64,000 nucleotides of DNA, from assembly GCF_035998295.1 (NCBI RefSeq), contig NZ_DASYHS010000070.1, positions 79,671 to 143,670 on the forward strand, read 5' to 3'. Below are positions 1-10,761 of this stretch, in pieces (position 1 is the stretch's first letter; every line of letters starts with the position of its first letter). Both the position numbers and the translations under genes were made by a program. This DNA comes from DASYHS01 sp035998295 (GTDB taxonomy: Bacteria > Pseudomonadota > Alphaproteobacteria > Azospirillales > Azospirillaceae). The notes under the pieces were generated by a model. It had not been told where the DNA came from, ran no database searches, and was given only the letters and a program-made list of their open reading frames with translations.

Positions 1-1458
1 GTCGAGCGGGAAGATCGGCCGGCGCAGCTTCTTGAAGTCGAGGGCGCCGTAGTCGGAGGTCGTGACCCCTTCGCCCGCGCATTCGACGACGTGACGGGCG
101 ATCGGCCAGAAGCCGGCCCGCCAATGCACGCGCGACTTCAGCATCACGTACTGGCACATCGTCGGGTCGATGCCGAGGCTCAGCAGGCATCCGACGTCCC
201 AGGGCTCGTGATGCCGCTCGATCACGACGATCTCGATCCCGCCGGTGTCGAGCACGACGGTCCGGCCCATCCCGACCCGGACGCCGGTGTACATGGGGCC
301 GCGGATCGTGTACTCGCCGTCGGAGACCACCCGCACGGTGCCGCTCACGCGCAAGGGCTTCGGTTCCAGGCCCAGCTTGGGCATGGCGAGCTTGCCGCCG
401 AGATCGATGGTCACCCGGCTGCCGACGCCCGCGTCGATCATCGTCGCAACCGCGGCGGGATCGTGGATCGCGAACGCGACGGCGTTCCGCAGGCCCTGGC
501 GCAGCATCTCCCCGAGGACGAGCGTGACGTCCTGGGTTCCTCCCGATCCGCAGTTGTCGGAGTGGTCGAGCATCAGGACGGGACCGTCGGCCAGCCGCTT
601 GGCCCTGGCCACGGCCTTGGCCGCCGGCTCGGGATGGTAGACGAACTCGGCCCGCCGGGCCCAGGCCTGGTCGAGAAGGCCCTCGCAGCCGTCCCGCGCC
701 AGCGCCTCGTCGCCGTCGGAGACCGTGACCACGCTCAGGCCGGCATCGCGGATGTCGGCGTGCGGGAAGCCGCCGAACACGCTGGCGGCCAGAAGGCCGC
801 CGCGCTCCAGCCGCCGGGCCTCGGCGACGAGGTCGCGCATCGGCGCATCGTCCGTGCCTTGGCGCATCACATGCGGCAGCATCGGGCGGTTGCCCCAGGT
901 CATCACCGGGGCACGTTGCCCCTCCAGCATGGAGAAGATGATGCCGCCGACCCGCTCACCGGTCTCGAACATGTCGACATGGGGATAGGTCTTGAAGCCC
1001 GCGATCGCCGTGGAGTTGCGGACCATCGCGTCCGTCACGTTGGCGTGAAGGTCGAGCGCCACGCCCACCGGGACGTCCGGGGCGATCCGCCGCAGCGCGG
1101 CGAGAAGCTCGCCCTCCCCGTCCTGGTGCGTTTCGGTGACCATCGCGCCATGCAGGTCGAGCAGCACGGCGTCGCAGCCGCCGGCGACCGCCTCCAGGAT
1201 CGGCTCGGTCAGGCGGCGGTAGGCGTCGTCCTCGACCGGTCCGCTCGGCCAGGCTTCCGCCGCCACCGGCGTCACGATCTCCGCGCCCGCCCGGTGCGCC
1301 ATGTCGATGAAGGCGCCCATGGGGGTCGCCGTGCCGCGATAGGCCTCGTAGGCGGCCGCCCCGAACGCCGGCCCGCCGTTGCCGAAGCGGGACAGGGGCG
1401 TCGGGACCGGTGAGAAGGTATTCGTTTCGTGCTTCAGAAGTGCGATGACGACGCGCAT
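1..1458 (-). CDS. M81 family (MlrC/microcystinase C-like) metallopeptidase, C-terminus cut by window edge
   Basis: The frame is open from an ATG at 1458 to the first base of the window, giving 486 residues, close to the usual full length of the family, so only a short C-terminal piece is missing. The N-terminus carries the hallmark HETNTFSP motif (about residues 10-17). Next come LDLHGAMV (about 100) and DLHANVTDAM (about 137), whose Asp and His residues are the expected metal ligands. The C-terminal part has SRVHWRAGF and GVTTSDY, typical of MlrC proteins. The family is named for the enzyme that degrades linearised microcystin. Most members sit in catabolic clusters and have unknown peptide or amide substrates, so the substrate here is open. 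AGGAGG lies just before the ATG. The gene follows the dehydrogenase-like gene by 18 bases and is probably cotranscribed with it. Confidence 0.87.
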   Translation of the reverse strand, partial: MRVVIALLKHETNTFSPVPTPLSRFGNGGPAFGAAAYEAYRGTATPMGAFIDMAHRAGAEIVTPVAAEAWPSGPVEDDAYRRLTEPILEAVAGGCDAVLLDLHGAMVTETHQDGEGELLAALRRIAPDVPVGVALDLHANVTDAMVRNSTAIAGFKTYPHVDMFETGERVGGIIFSMLEGQRAPVMTWGNRPMLPHVMRQGTDDAPMRDLVAEARRLERGGLLAASVFGGFPHADIRDAGLSVVTVSDGDEALARDGCEGLLDQAWARRAEFVYHPEPAAKAVARAKRLADGPVLMLDHSDNCGSGGTQDVTLVLGEMLRQGLRNAVAFAIHDPAAVATMIDAGVGSRVTIDLGGKLAMPKLGLEPKPLRVSGTVRVVSDGEYTIRGPMYTGVRVGMGRTVVLDTGGIEIVVIERHHEPWDVGCLLSLGIDPTMCQYVMLKSRVHWRAGFWPIARHVVECAGEGVTTSDYGALDFKKLRRPIFPLD

Positions 1459-1476
1459 TGTTCCTCCTGGACGGCG

Positions 1477-2313
1477 TCAGGCCGGCTGACGCGCATCCAG
1501 GGTCGCCTGTACTTTCGCCGCGATCAAGGCACCGATTCGGATTTCGGGCAGGAGGGCGAGCCCGTCGACCCTTTCGGCGTCGAGGTCGAGCACCGCTCCC
1601 CCCAGCCGGCCGCTGCGCAGGGCGGCATTGACCGCCGCGGCATCGACGATCGCCGAATGCGAGGCGTTGACGAGGACCGCGCCGCCCCGCATCTGCGTGA
1701 TCGTCTCCCAGTCGATCAGTTCGTGCGTCTCCTCCGTCAGGGGGAGATGGACGCTGATCGCGTCCGCCTCGTCGAGCAGGCGGTAGAGCGGCATCGGCTC
1801 GACCTGCGTGTCGCGCCACGCCGGTGCTTCCCTGTCGAGCAACGGGTCGTAGGCCGCCACCCTCATGCAGAGCATCTGGGCGCGTCTCGCGACCTCGCGC
1901 GCGATGGGGCCGAAGCCGACCAGGCCCAGCAGCCTGCCGTCCGCCGTGCCGTGCACGCGGGCGAGGAGGTCGGATACGGTGCCAGCGGCCTGCCCGGCAC
2001 GGTCGCTGTCCCGGACATGGGGGGCGGTATGGACCTCGATCCCACGGGCGCGGCACGCATCGGAGTCGACGCGCCCGAGATCGGTTCCGAGGCAACCGAT
2101 CACCTGAAGCCGCGGAGCCGCGGCGAGCAGTTCGGCATCGATGATCGTACGATCCCCGACGATGAGGGCACGCGCCTCCGCCAGCGCGAATCCCAGCGCA
2201 TCCAGGTCGAACGCGAGCCGGCGATCGTAACGGATTTCATAACGCAGTCCGAGTTCCCGGACGACGCAGTCCTCCATGGGTTCGGCAATGATGATGTCTG
2301 TCACGGCAACCAC
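1477..2313 (-). CDS. D-2-hydroxyacid dehydrogenase-like protein with degenerate active site
   Basis: This 278-residue protein has the fold signature of the D-isomer-specific 2-hydroxyacid dehydrogenases: an NAD-binding GLVGFGPIARE loop at about residue 130 and the downstream LINWETITQMRGG-type segment. The family normally uses an Arg-Glu-His set. Here the NxxRG motif reads VNASHSAIVD, so the Arg is replaced by His. The usual TPHIGG His near the C-terminus is also absent (the segment reads EIRIGALIAAK). A Glu remains in LDAERVD. At 278 residues it is shorter than the usual 310-330. It may have lost dehydrogenase activity, changed chemistry, or act as an NAD- or metabolite-binding partner of the adjacent M81 protein. 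It is the first gene of the leftward pair and has a palindrome in its upstream region. Confidence 0.8.
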   Translation of the reverse strand: MVAVTDIIIAEPMEDCVVRELGLRYEIRYDRRLAFDLDALGFALAEARALIVGDRTIIDAELLAAAPRLQVIGCLGTDLGRVDSDACRARGIEVHTAPHVRDSDRAGQAAGTVSDLLARVHGTADGRLLGLVGFGPIAREVARRAQMLCMRVAAYDPLLDREAPAWRDTQVEPMPLYRLLDEADAISVHLPLTEETHELIDWETITQMRGGAVLVNASHSAIVDAAAVNAALRSGRLGGAVLDLDAERVDGLALLPEIRIGALIAAKVQATLDARQPA

Positions 2314-2336
2314 CGCGGTTGTTCGTATCGAAGTTT

Positions 2337-2354
2337 AACGGGAAACGTCCCGTT
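2337..2354. promoter_or_regulatory. Perfect 18-bp palindrome, candidate operator
   Basis: The site reads AACGGGA-AACG-TCCCGTT, with arms of 7 bases, 23 bases upstream of the dehydrogenase-like ATG (2313) and within the 198-base divergent gap before the nucleotidase gene. Its size and position fit a dimeric repressor site (GntR, IclR or TetR type). It is also followed on the plus strand by a T-rich stretch, so a weak hairpin is an alternative. No regulator gene lies beside it. The rest of the gap (2314-2511) shows no gene. Confidence 0.4.
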
Positions 2355-2511
2355 TTGGTTCTTTTCCCGACCATGTCCATTCAGACTAACCCGGCCGGGA
2401 CCGGTGACAAGCTCCCATTCGCGAAGCGCCCCCTCCGGTCCGACCTGTGCCAGAATTAATACACTCAGGATGCCGGGTACGGCCGGCATCGCGGATCGAA
2501 GGGACGCCGAC

Positions 2512-4032
2512 ATGCCGTCACGATTGCCGAACGCCCGCATGGCAGCCGCCGCCACGCTCCTCGCCTTCTCCGTCGCCGCCGCCGCGCCGGCAACGGCCGA
2601 GCCGGTCACGCTGACCTTCCTCCACGTCAACGATCTCGACCGCATGGAGGAGGACGAGGGCCGAGGCGGCCTCGCGCGGCTCGTATCGGCGATACGCCGG
2701 GAAGCGGCCGACGCGCCCGGCGCGATCTTCACCCATGCCGGAGACGCGATCTCCCCCTCCCTGCTGTCCGGCTTCGATCAGGGCGCGCACATGATCGACC
2801 TGCTCGACGAAGCCGGCCTCGACGTCATGACCCTGGGCAACCACGAGTTCGACTTCGGCCCGGAGGTCGCGGTCGAGCGGATCGCACAGGCGCCGTTCCC
2901 GATCGTCGCGTCCAACGTCGCCCGCGGCGGAGCCCCGCTGCCGGGCACGGTGCCGCATCTCGTCCTCGAACGGGCCGGCTTCAAGGTCGGCTTCTACGGG
3001 CTGACGACGCCGACGACGACCCAGCTCTCCAGCCCCGGCGACGTCGAGTTCCGCCCGCTGGTGGAGACCGGCCTCGCAGCCGCCGCGGAGTTGCGCTCCC
3101 AGGGCGCCGACCTGGTCGTGGCGCTCGCCCATACCGGGTTCGACGAGGATCTGGCGCTCGTTCGGGCCGGAGCCGCGGACGTGGTCTTGAGCGGGCACGA
3201 CCACATCCTGGCAAGCTATTACGACGGCAGGAGCATCCTCGTGGAGTCCGCGTCCCAGGCCGACTTCCTCACGGTCCTGGAGGTCGCGATCGAACGGGTC
3301 GAGGCAAGCGACGGCACGCGGCGCGTCGCCTGGACCCCGACGGTCCGCACGGTTTCCACGGCCGAGGTCGAACCCGACCCGCAGATGGAGGCCAGCATCG
3401 CCGCCTACCAGGAAAGGCTGAGCGAAGAACTCGACGTGCCGGTCGGGACCCTCGCCTCCGCGATGGACAGCCGCCGGGCGGCCGTGAGGGGCGGCGAGGC
3501 TGCGATCGGCAACCTGATCGCGGACGCGATGCGCGAGGGCGTCGGCGCCGACGTCGCGATCACTAATGGCGGCGGCATCCGCGCCGACAGGCTCTACGAC
3601 GCCGGCACGACGCTGACCCGGCGCGACGTCCTGATGGAACTCCCGTTCGGCAACCGGACCGTCAAGCTCGAGGTGACCGGCGCCCAGATCCTGGCCGCCC
3701 TGGAGAACGGCGTCAGCCAGGTCGCCGAGGGCGGCGGGCGCTTCCCCCAGGTCTCCGGTCTCACCGTCACCTACGATCCCGCGGCCCAGCCCGGCGCGCG
3801 CGTCCGCAACGTGACGGTGGGCGGCGCGGAACTCGTCCCGGGGCAGACCTACACCCTGGCCACGAACGACTTCATGGCGAACGGCGGAGACGGCTACGTG
3901 ATGTTCCGCGATGCCCGCCGGCTGATCGACGCGGCCGCGGGTTCGCTGATGGCGAGCCAGGTCATGGACCACGTCCAGGCCATGGGCAGCGTGGCGCCGC
4001 GAGTGGAAGGCCGGATCACCGCCGCGCAATAG
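2512..4032 (+). CDS. Periplasmic 5'-nucleotidase / 2',3'-cyclic nucleotide phosphodiesterase family protein (UshA-like)
   Basis: The ATG at 2512 is preceded by AAGGGA at a good spacing and opens a clear signal peptide (residues 1-29, ending APATA). This places the 506-residue product in the periplasm. The N-terminal metallophosphatase domain shows HVND (about 38), GDAISPS, TLGNHEFDFG and VLSGHDH, the dinuclear metal site. The C-terminal nucleotidase domain shows TNGGGIR, LPFGNRTVKLEVTG and ATNDFMANGGDGY. The family removes phosphate from nucleotides or cyclic nucleotides for scavenging. The first metal motif is NDLD rather than the NDxH of E. coli UshA; a related alphaproteobacterial subgroup also lacks that His, so activity is not excluded. 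It is transcribed alone, divergent from the dehydrogenase-like gene and convergent with the ABC exporter gene. Confidence 0.88.
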   Translation: MPSRLPNARMAAAATLLAFSVAAAAPATAEPVTLTFLHVNDLDRMEEDEGRGGLARLVSAIRREAADAPGAIFTHAGDAISPSLLSGFDQGAHMIDLLDEAGLDVMTLGNHEFDFGPEVAVERIAQAPFPIVASNVARGGAPLPGTVPHLVLERAGFKVGFYGLTTPTTTQLSSPGDVEFRPLVETGLAAAAELRSQGADLVVALAHTGFDEDLALVRAGAADVVLSGHDHILASYYDGRSILVESASQADFLTVLEVAIERVEASDGTRRVAWTPTVRTVSTAEVEPDPQMEASIAAYQERLSEELDVPVGTLASAMDSRRAAVRGGEAAIGNLIADAMREGVGADVAITNGGGIRADRLYDAGTTLTRRDVLMELPFGNRTVKLEVTGAQILAALENGVSQVAEGGGRFPQVSGLTVTYDPAAQPGARVRNVTVGGAELVPGQTYTLATNDFMANGGDGYVMFRDARRLIDAAAGSLMASQVMDHVQAMGSVAPRVEGRITAAQ

Positions 4033-4060
4033 CGCGCGGCCGCAGCGGGGCCGACACGGG

Positions 4061-5875
<1,815 letters not shown>

Positions 5876-6059
5876 GTCTTCTCGTTTCGATAGGATCGGG
5901 TCGGGCGGATCGCGGCCGGAGCTCAGCGCGCCAACATTGCACGCATTCGCGCCCATGCGCCAGTGACCAGCCGGATCGTCGCGGCGATACAGGATCTCCG
6001 GTGCCGAAGCACCGGAACCGTCGTAAGATGGGGTATGGTTCCCGTTTGGTCCAGGCGCG

Positions 6060-7025
6060 ATGCACGAACTGGCTACTCCCCTCGGCTCCCATGTCCGTCC
6101 TCGCATCGGCCTGGCGCTCGGTGCCGGCGTCGCGCGCGGCTGGGCCCATATCGGCGTGCTGCGAAGCCTGGCCGAGCACGGCATCGTCCCCGACGTCGTC
6201 ACCGGCTGCTCGATCGGCGCGCTGGTCGGCGGGGTCTATCTCGCCGGGCATCTCGACACGCTGGACGCATGGGCGCGCAGCCTCAACAAGCTGCGGATGA
6301 TGGGCTATCTCGACCTCAAGGTCCGCTCGGGCGGCCTCATCGGCGGCCAGAGGCTGGTCGCGGAGCTCCGGCGCCACCTCGGCGACGTCCGGGTGGAGGA
6401 CCTGAAGGCCCCCTTCGTCGCGATCGCGACCGACTTGATCACCGGCCACGAGGTGTGGCTGCGCGAGGGAAGCCTCGTCGATGCCTTGAAGACGTCGATA
6501 GCCTTGCCGGGGATCTTCCCTCCCGTGCGCGCCGGCCATCGCTGGCTGGTCGACGGCGCGCTCGTCAACCCGGTGCCGGTGTCGGCATGCCGCGCGCTCG
6601 GCGCCGACATCGTGATCGCGGTCAACCTCAACGGCGACGTCATCGGGAAGGTCCGCAAGCCCGGTGCGGGCCCGCCAACCGCCGACGGCGTCGATCTGGA
6701 GGCGATCTTGAACGCAGCCGGCCCGGCCAGTCCCCCCTCCCGGCTGGACTTCCTGACCCGGCGCCTGTTTCAACAGGAATACGACGGGCCGAGCCTGGTC
6801 GGCGTCATGGTCTCTTCGCTGGGCATCATCCAGGACCGGATCAGCCGGTCCCGCCTCGCGGGTGAGCCGCCGGACGTGCATGTCGTGCCCCGGATCGGGC
6901 ACATCGGGCTGCTGGATTTCGACCGCTCGCAGGAAGCCATCGCCGAAGGGGCTGCCGCGATACACAGGGCCCTGCCCGAACTCAACGACGTGATCGCCGT
7001 CTACGCGCAACAGCATGCGCGCTGA
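6060..7025 (+). CDS. Patatin-like phospholipase (RssA/NTE type)
   Basis: This 321-residue serine hydrolase has all patatin signatures: the oxyanion-hole loop GAGVARGWAHIG (about residue 21), the nucleophile elbow GCSIG (Ser at about 49) and the catalytic dyad Asp in VDGALVNP (about 165). SIALPGIFPP is also typical. The family releases fatty acids from phospholipids or lysophospholipids. No signal peptide or transmembrane segment is visible, so it is likely cytoplasmic or peripheral on the membrane. It is divergent from the MsbA-like exporter, and the shared upstream gap suggests linked lipid roles; this is inference. The ribosome site before the ATG is weak. Confidence 0.88.
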   Translation: MHELATPLGSHVRPRIGLALGAGVARGWAHIGVLRSLAEHGIVPDVVTGCSIGALVGGVYLAGHLDTLDAWARSLNKLRMMGYLDLKVRSGGLIGGQRLVAELRRHLGDVRVEDLKAPFVAIATDLITGHEVWLREGSLVDALKTSIALPGIFPPVRAGHRWLVDGALVNPVPVSACRALGADIVIAVNLNGDVIGKVRKPGAGPPTADGVDLEAILNAAGPASPPSRLDFLTRRLFQQEYDGPSLVGVMVSSLGIIQDRISRSRLAGEPPDVHVVPRIGHIGLLDFDRSQEAIAEGAAAIHRALPELNDVIAVYAQQHAR

Positions 7026-7105
7026 CGGCTCCCGCGGAACTCGAAGCGACATGGCTGGTTGAGGTTACCGACCGAATTCGCGTCGACCACCTCAGGGAGT
7101 AAGCC

Positions 7106-7576
7106 ATGCCCATCCGTAAGATCGCCATCTGTTCCGCCCTCGCCCTCTCGCTCGGAGCCTGCGCCCAGGACGGCACCGGCGGCATCGACAGCGGCACCAT
7201 CGGCACCATCGGCGGCGCCGCCGGCGGCGCGCTGCTCGGCTCCCAGATCGGCAGCGGGACCGGGCAGCTCGCGGCCACGGCGGCAGGCACGCTGATCGGC
7301 GCCCTCGCCGGCCGCGAGATCGCGGGACGGCTGGCGCCCGCCGAACAGCGCCAGGCAGTGGCGGCGGAACGCACGGCCCTGACCCGCAACGAGGAGATCG
7401 CCTGGTCCAACCCGGAGAGCGGGCGCCGCGGCGTCATCGAACCGGTCCGGACCTACGAGCAGAACGGCCGGCTCTGCCGCGAATACGTCCACACCGTCTA
7501 TATCGGCGGGCAGGCGGAGATGGCCCGCGGCACCGCTTGCCAGCAGCCCGACGGTACCTGGCAGATCGTCGCCTGA
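7106..7576 (+). CDS. Glycine-zipper outer-membrane lipoprotein (17 kDa surface antigen type)
   Basis: The 156-residue product starts with a lipoprotein signal ending LSLGAC (Cys at about residue 20). A glycine-zipper segment of alternating GG/GA repeats (about residues 32-75: GTIGGAAGGALLG, GTLIGALAG) can insert in the outer membrane. A small C-terminal domain with conserved CREY and GTACQQPDGTW closes the protein. Rickettsial 17 kDa antigen and related surface lipoproteins share this plan. They are thought to support envelope integrity, but the exact role is unknown. AGGGAG precedes the ATG, and a hairpin follows the stop codon. Confidence 0.87.
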   Translation: MPIRKIAICSALALSLGACAQDGTGGIDSGTIGTIGGAAGGALLGSQIGSGTGQLAATAAGTLIGALAGREIAGRLAPAEQRQAVAAERTALTRNEEIAWSNPESGRRGVIEPVRTYEQNGRLCREYVHTVYIGGQAEMARGTACQQPDGTWQIVA

Positions 7577-7604
7577 CCACGACGCGGCATAGCGGATGAA
7601 AAAG

Positions 7605-7628
7605 GGGGCAGCGGTAAACCGCTGCCCC
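7605..7628. terminator. Strong stem-loop after the glycine-zipper gene
   Basis: GGGGCAGCGG (7605-7614) pairs perfectly with CCGCTGCCCC (7619-7628) around a TAAA loop, 28 bases after the stop codon. On the plus strand only TT follows; on the minus strand a run of five T follows, so the hairpin could end transcription from either side. From here to 7804 I see no gene. Confidence 0.7.
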
Positions 7629-7804
7629 TTGCCGTTTGGCCCCGGCAACTCGAAACGCCGTCCCGGCCGCGCCGATGCCCCCACCGGGCGACCGTCATCC
7701 CGTTCACGTAAACAGGCATTCGCCCCGGACGGAAGACAAAAGCCGAGCCGGCGTCCAGCTTTGCGGGCCCTGTGCTCGCGGCGTCACATCCTGCCGACCG
7801 GCAT

Positions 7805-9091
7805 TCACAGGTATCCGAGGCGCCTCGGCAGCCACAGCGCCAGTTCGGGAAAGATCACGACGAGCGCCAGCGCGCCGACCATCGACAGCACCAGCCAGGC
7901 GATCCAGCCCGTCATGTGCTCCATCGGCACGCCCGCGATCCGGCTCGTGACCATCAGGTTGACCGCCATCGGAGGAGTGAACTGGCCGATGGCGAGGTTC
8001 ATCGTCAGCACGACGCCGAACCAGACCGGGTCCCAGCCGAACGCCGCCACGAGCGGCTCGAGCAGAGGCAGCAGGATCAGGAAGACCGAGATCGCGTCCA
8101 GGAGCATGCCGACCCCGAGGAGCGCGACGTTCAGCAGCAGCAGGACGACGATCTCGTTTCCCGTAAAGGAGAGGATGCCGTCGGCCACGGCGTCGAAGGC
8201 GCCGAGCGTGCTGCCCGCCCAGGCGAAGACGCCGGCGAGCGCGATCACGATCAGGATCACCGCCGACATCTCGGCGGATTCCGCAAGCACGTCGCCGATC
8301 TTGCGGAAGGTCAGCGTGCGCAGCACCACGGTTCCGATCAGCAGGCCGTAGAATACCGCGACCACCGCGGCTTCCGTCGGCGTGAAGACGCCGAGGCGCA
8401 GGCCGCCCAGGATGATCACCGGAGCCAGCAAGCCCCAGATGGCGTCGCGCAGGCTCCTCCAGAACGGCGGACGCGGGCCCGCGCCGGCGAGGCCGAAGCC
8501 GTGGCGGCGCGACAGGATGACGACCGGGATCAGGATGGACAGGCCGGCGAGCAGGCCCGGGATCAGGCCCGCGGCGAACAGCGCCGGCACCGAAGCCTGC
8601 GGAACCAGCACGCTGTAGATGATGAACGCGACCGAGGGCGGGATCAGGATGGCGGTCGCGGCGGCGGCCGCGATGACGCTGGCCGAGAACGCGGCCGGGT
8701 ACCCGGCCTTGCGCATGCTCGGGATCATCACGGTCGCGACGGCCGCGGCATCGGCCGGACCCGAGCCGGAAATGCCGCCCATCACCATGCAGACCAGGAC
8801 CGCGACGACCGCCAGGCCGCCGTTGCGGTCGCCGACGATGGACGAGGCGAAGGTGACGATCTGGCGCGCCACCCCGGCCCGCTCGAAGATCAGGCCGGCG
8901 AGGATGAAGACCGGGATCGCCAGCAGCGGGTACTTCGCGACGCCGGCATAGATGTTCGTCGGAACGGCCATGATGCCGAGATCCGCGGCGAGGATCGCGA
9001 GCGTGCCGGAAAGACCGAGCGCGACGGCGATCGGCGTGCCCACCAGCAACAGGAGGAGGAAGCCACCGAAAAGCAGCGCGATCGGGCTCAT
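7805..9091 (-). CDS. dctM: TRAP transporter large permease (DctM)
   Basis: A 428-residue, very hydrophobic protein with about 12 membrane helices across its whole length. It contains TRAP large-subunit motifs such as GISGSGPADAAAVATVMIP, ATAILIPPSVAFIIY and FTPTEAAVVAVFYG. With DctQ and the periplasmic binding protein it imports an organic anion driven by a sodium gradient. The ATG at 9091 lies in a 4-base overlap with dctQ, which supports this start over longer versions. It is the last gene of the leftward set E1 alpha, E1 beta, dctP, dctQ, dctM. Confidence 0.93.
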   Translation of the reverse strand: MSPIALLFGGFLLLLLVGTPIAVALGLSGTLAILAADLGIMAVPTNIYAGVAKYPLLAIPVFILAGLIFERAGVARQIVTFASSIVGDRNGGLAVVAVLVCMVMGGISGSGPADAAAVATVMIPSMRKAGYPAAFSASVIAAAAATAILIPPSVAFIIYSVLVPQASVPALFAAGLIPGLLAGLSILIPVVILSRRHGFGLAGAGPRPPFWRSLRDAIWGLLAPVIILGGLRLGVFTPTEAAVVAVFYGLLIGTVVLRTLTFRKIGDVLAESAEMSAVILIVIALAGVFAWAGSTLGAFDAVADGILSFTGNEIVVLLLLNVALLGVGMLLDAISVFLILLPLLEPLVAAFGWDPVWFGVVLTMNLAIGQFTPPMAVNLMVTSRIAGVPMEHMTGWIAWLVLSMVGALALVVIFPELALWLPRRLGYL

Positions 9092-9585
9092 GGCGCGTTC
9101 CCCCGGGCCGCGGCGATGGTCCGCATCAGCGCGCGGATCGTGATGACGATCGAAAGGATCGGCAGCCACACCGTGTAGAGCCACACCGGGACGCCGAGGC
9201 CGGGCGACGTTTCCTCGAACCGCCAGTTGTCGTAGGCGAACTGCCCGCCGTACCAGCTCAGGAGACCGAACATCACGGCCGCGACGCCCCAGCAGAGCAC
9301 GCCCGCGACGCGCCGGCGACCGGGGGCGAGTTTATCGACCAGGACAGTGATCCGGATGTGGCGGTCGGTTGCGATCGCCGCCGACGTCCCCAGGAAGGTC
9401 ATCACCACCAGCAGGAAGACCGAATACTCCTCGGTGAAGGCGAAGGAGTATGCCGTCAGGTAGCGTGCGACGACGTTCGCAAAAGTGATGGCGCACAGTA
9501 CCGCCATGGCTGCGGCGGCGAGCGCGCGCTCCGGGACGACGCCGCCCCGTTCCACGGGCGCGTCCTCCTCGCGGTCGACAGTCAT
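9088..9585 (-). CDS. dctQ: TRAP transporter small permease (DctQ)
   Basis: The 165-residue product has four predicted membrane helices, the plan of the TRAP small subunit. It carries the family features FANVVARYLTAYSFAFTEEY and the DRHIRITVLVDKL segment in the middle. It links the binding protein to the large permease. The ATG at 9585 is chosen because upstream residues are low-complexity, unlike the family, and the gap to dctP is then 58 bases. The gene overlaps dctM by 4 bases. Confidence 0.9.
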   Translation of the reverse strand: MTVDREEDAPVERGGVVPERALAAAAMAVLCAITFANVVARYLTAYSFAFTEEYSVFLLVVMTFLGTSAAIATDRHIRITVLVDKLAPGRRRVAGVLCWGVAAVMFGLLSWYGGQFAYDNWRFEETSPGLGVPVWLYTVWLPILSIVITIRALMRTIAAARGNAP

Positions 9586-9643
9586 TTTCGTGACCCGGAC
9601 TTTGGAGCGCGGGGAGGGCGGCCGCCCTCCCCGCCAGGCGCAC

Positions 9644-10660
9644 TCAGCGTGCGGCGATGCTGTCTTCGGCCTGCTTGACCAGCTCGGGCCCGATACGCTC
9701 CGCCCACGCGTCGTAGACCGCACGGGTGGCGTTGCGGAACGCCTCCTTCTCCTCGTCCGACAGGCGGGTGACCGTCACGCCGTTGGCCTCGATGTCCTTC
9801 AGGAGGTTCTCATCGCCGTCGGCCAGACCCTTGCGCGCGAGGGCCACCTGCTCCTCCGCCGCCTGCAGCGCAGCCTCGCGGACCGCCTGCTGGTCCTCGG
9901 GCGTCCAGGACTCCCAGACCTCCTGGTTGACCACGAAGATCAGCGGGTCGGCCACGTAGCCCCAGAGCGTGACGTGATCCTGCCCAACGGTATGCAGCTT
10001 GGCGACCGTGAAGATCGACAGCGGATTCTCCTGCCCGTCGACCGCGCCGGTCGACAGGGCCGGCTGGGCGTCGGCCCAGCTCATCTGGGTCGGGTTGGCG
10101 CCCAGCGCCGTGAAGGTGTCGTTGAACAGCGGCGAGCCGACCACGCGCATCTTCAGGCCGCGCATGTCCTCCGGCGTCCGGATCGCCCTGCTGGAGTTGG
10201 AAACCTCGCGGAAGCCGTTCTCGCCCCAGGCGAGCGGCACCACGTCCTTTTCCGCCAGCAGCTCGAACAGGCTCTCGCCCACCGGCCCCTTCGTCAGCGC
10301 GTCGATCGCCGCATAGTCCGGCATCAGGAAGGGCAGCGAGAACAGGTTCAGTTCCTTGACCTGCGGCGACCAGTTGATGGTCGATCCGACCGCGAGGTCG
10401 ATGACGCCCTGGCGCAGGGCCGTGAACTCCCGCGTCTGGTCGCCGTTCACCAGCGATACGCCGGGATACATCTTCACGTTGATGCGCCCGTCCGTCTTCT
10501 CGCGGATCAGCTCGGCCCAGCGCTCGCCGCCCTCGCCCCACGGGAAGGGCTTCCCGACGACCGTCGACAGCCGGTACTCGTCCTTGTACTCCGCGGCGAC
10601 GGCGGGCAGTGCCAGCGCGGCCATGGCCAGACCGGCCAGCAGGCTCTTGACTCTCAACAT
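9644..10660 (-). CDS. dctP: TRAP transporter periplasmic solute-binding protein (DctP)
   Basis: A 338-residue protein with an N-terminal signal peptide (cleaved after about LPAVAA, residue 23) and the DctP fold: ALRQGVIDLAVGS, LPFLMPDYAAID, RTPEDMRGLKMRV and the conserved Arg that binds substrate carboxylate. It captures an organic acid in the periplasm. The substrate cannot be named from the sequence, but the flanking E1 and ThDP enzymes point to an oxo acid or a precursor of one. A strong ribosome site (GGGAGGAAAG) precedes the ATG. The 101-base gap to the E1 beta gene holds only an imperfect hairpin (10694-10717). Confidence 0.92.
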   Translation of the reverse strand: MLRVKSLLAGLAMAALALPAVAAEYKDEYRLSTVVGKPFPWGEGGERWAELIREKTDGRINVKMYPGVSLVNGDQTREFTALRQGVIDLAVGSTINWSPQVKELNLFSLPFLMPDYAAIDALTKGPVGESLFELLAEKDVVPLAWGENGFREVSNSSRAIRTPEDMRGLKMRVVGSPLFNDTFTALGANPTQMSWADAQPALSTGAVDGQENPLSIFTVAKLHTVGQDHVTLWGYVADPLIFVVNQEVWESWTPEDQQAVREAALQAAEEQVALARKGLADGDENLLKDIEANGVTVTRLSDEEKEAFRNATRAVYDAWAERIGPELVKQAEDSIAAR

Positions 10661-10761
10661 CGGTCTTTCCTCCCTTTGTGTTTGGTTTGGCGCCGGACCA
10701 CCTTCAGGTGCAGTCCGACGGTCGAGTCATTCTTTGCATGCTCGCGTTGCACCGCATCCTA

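Noticed and set aside
5876..6202. Longer N-terminus for the MsbA-like exporter
   Set aside because: It would overlap the divergent patatin gene and adds sequence unlike any exporter.
10694..10717. Hairpin between the E1 beta gene and dctP as a terminator
   Set aside because: The stem is interrupted by a bulge and no T run follows; read-through into dctP is likely.
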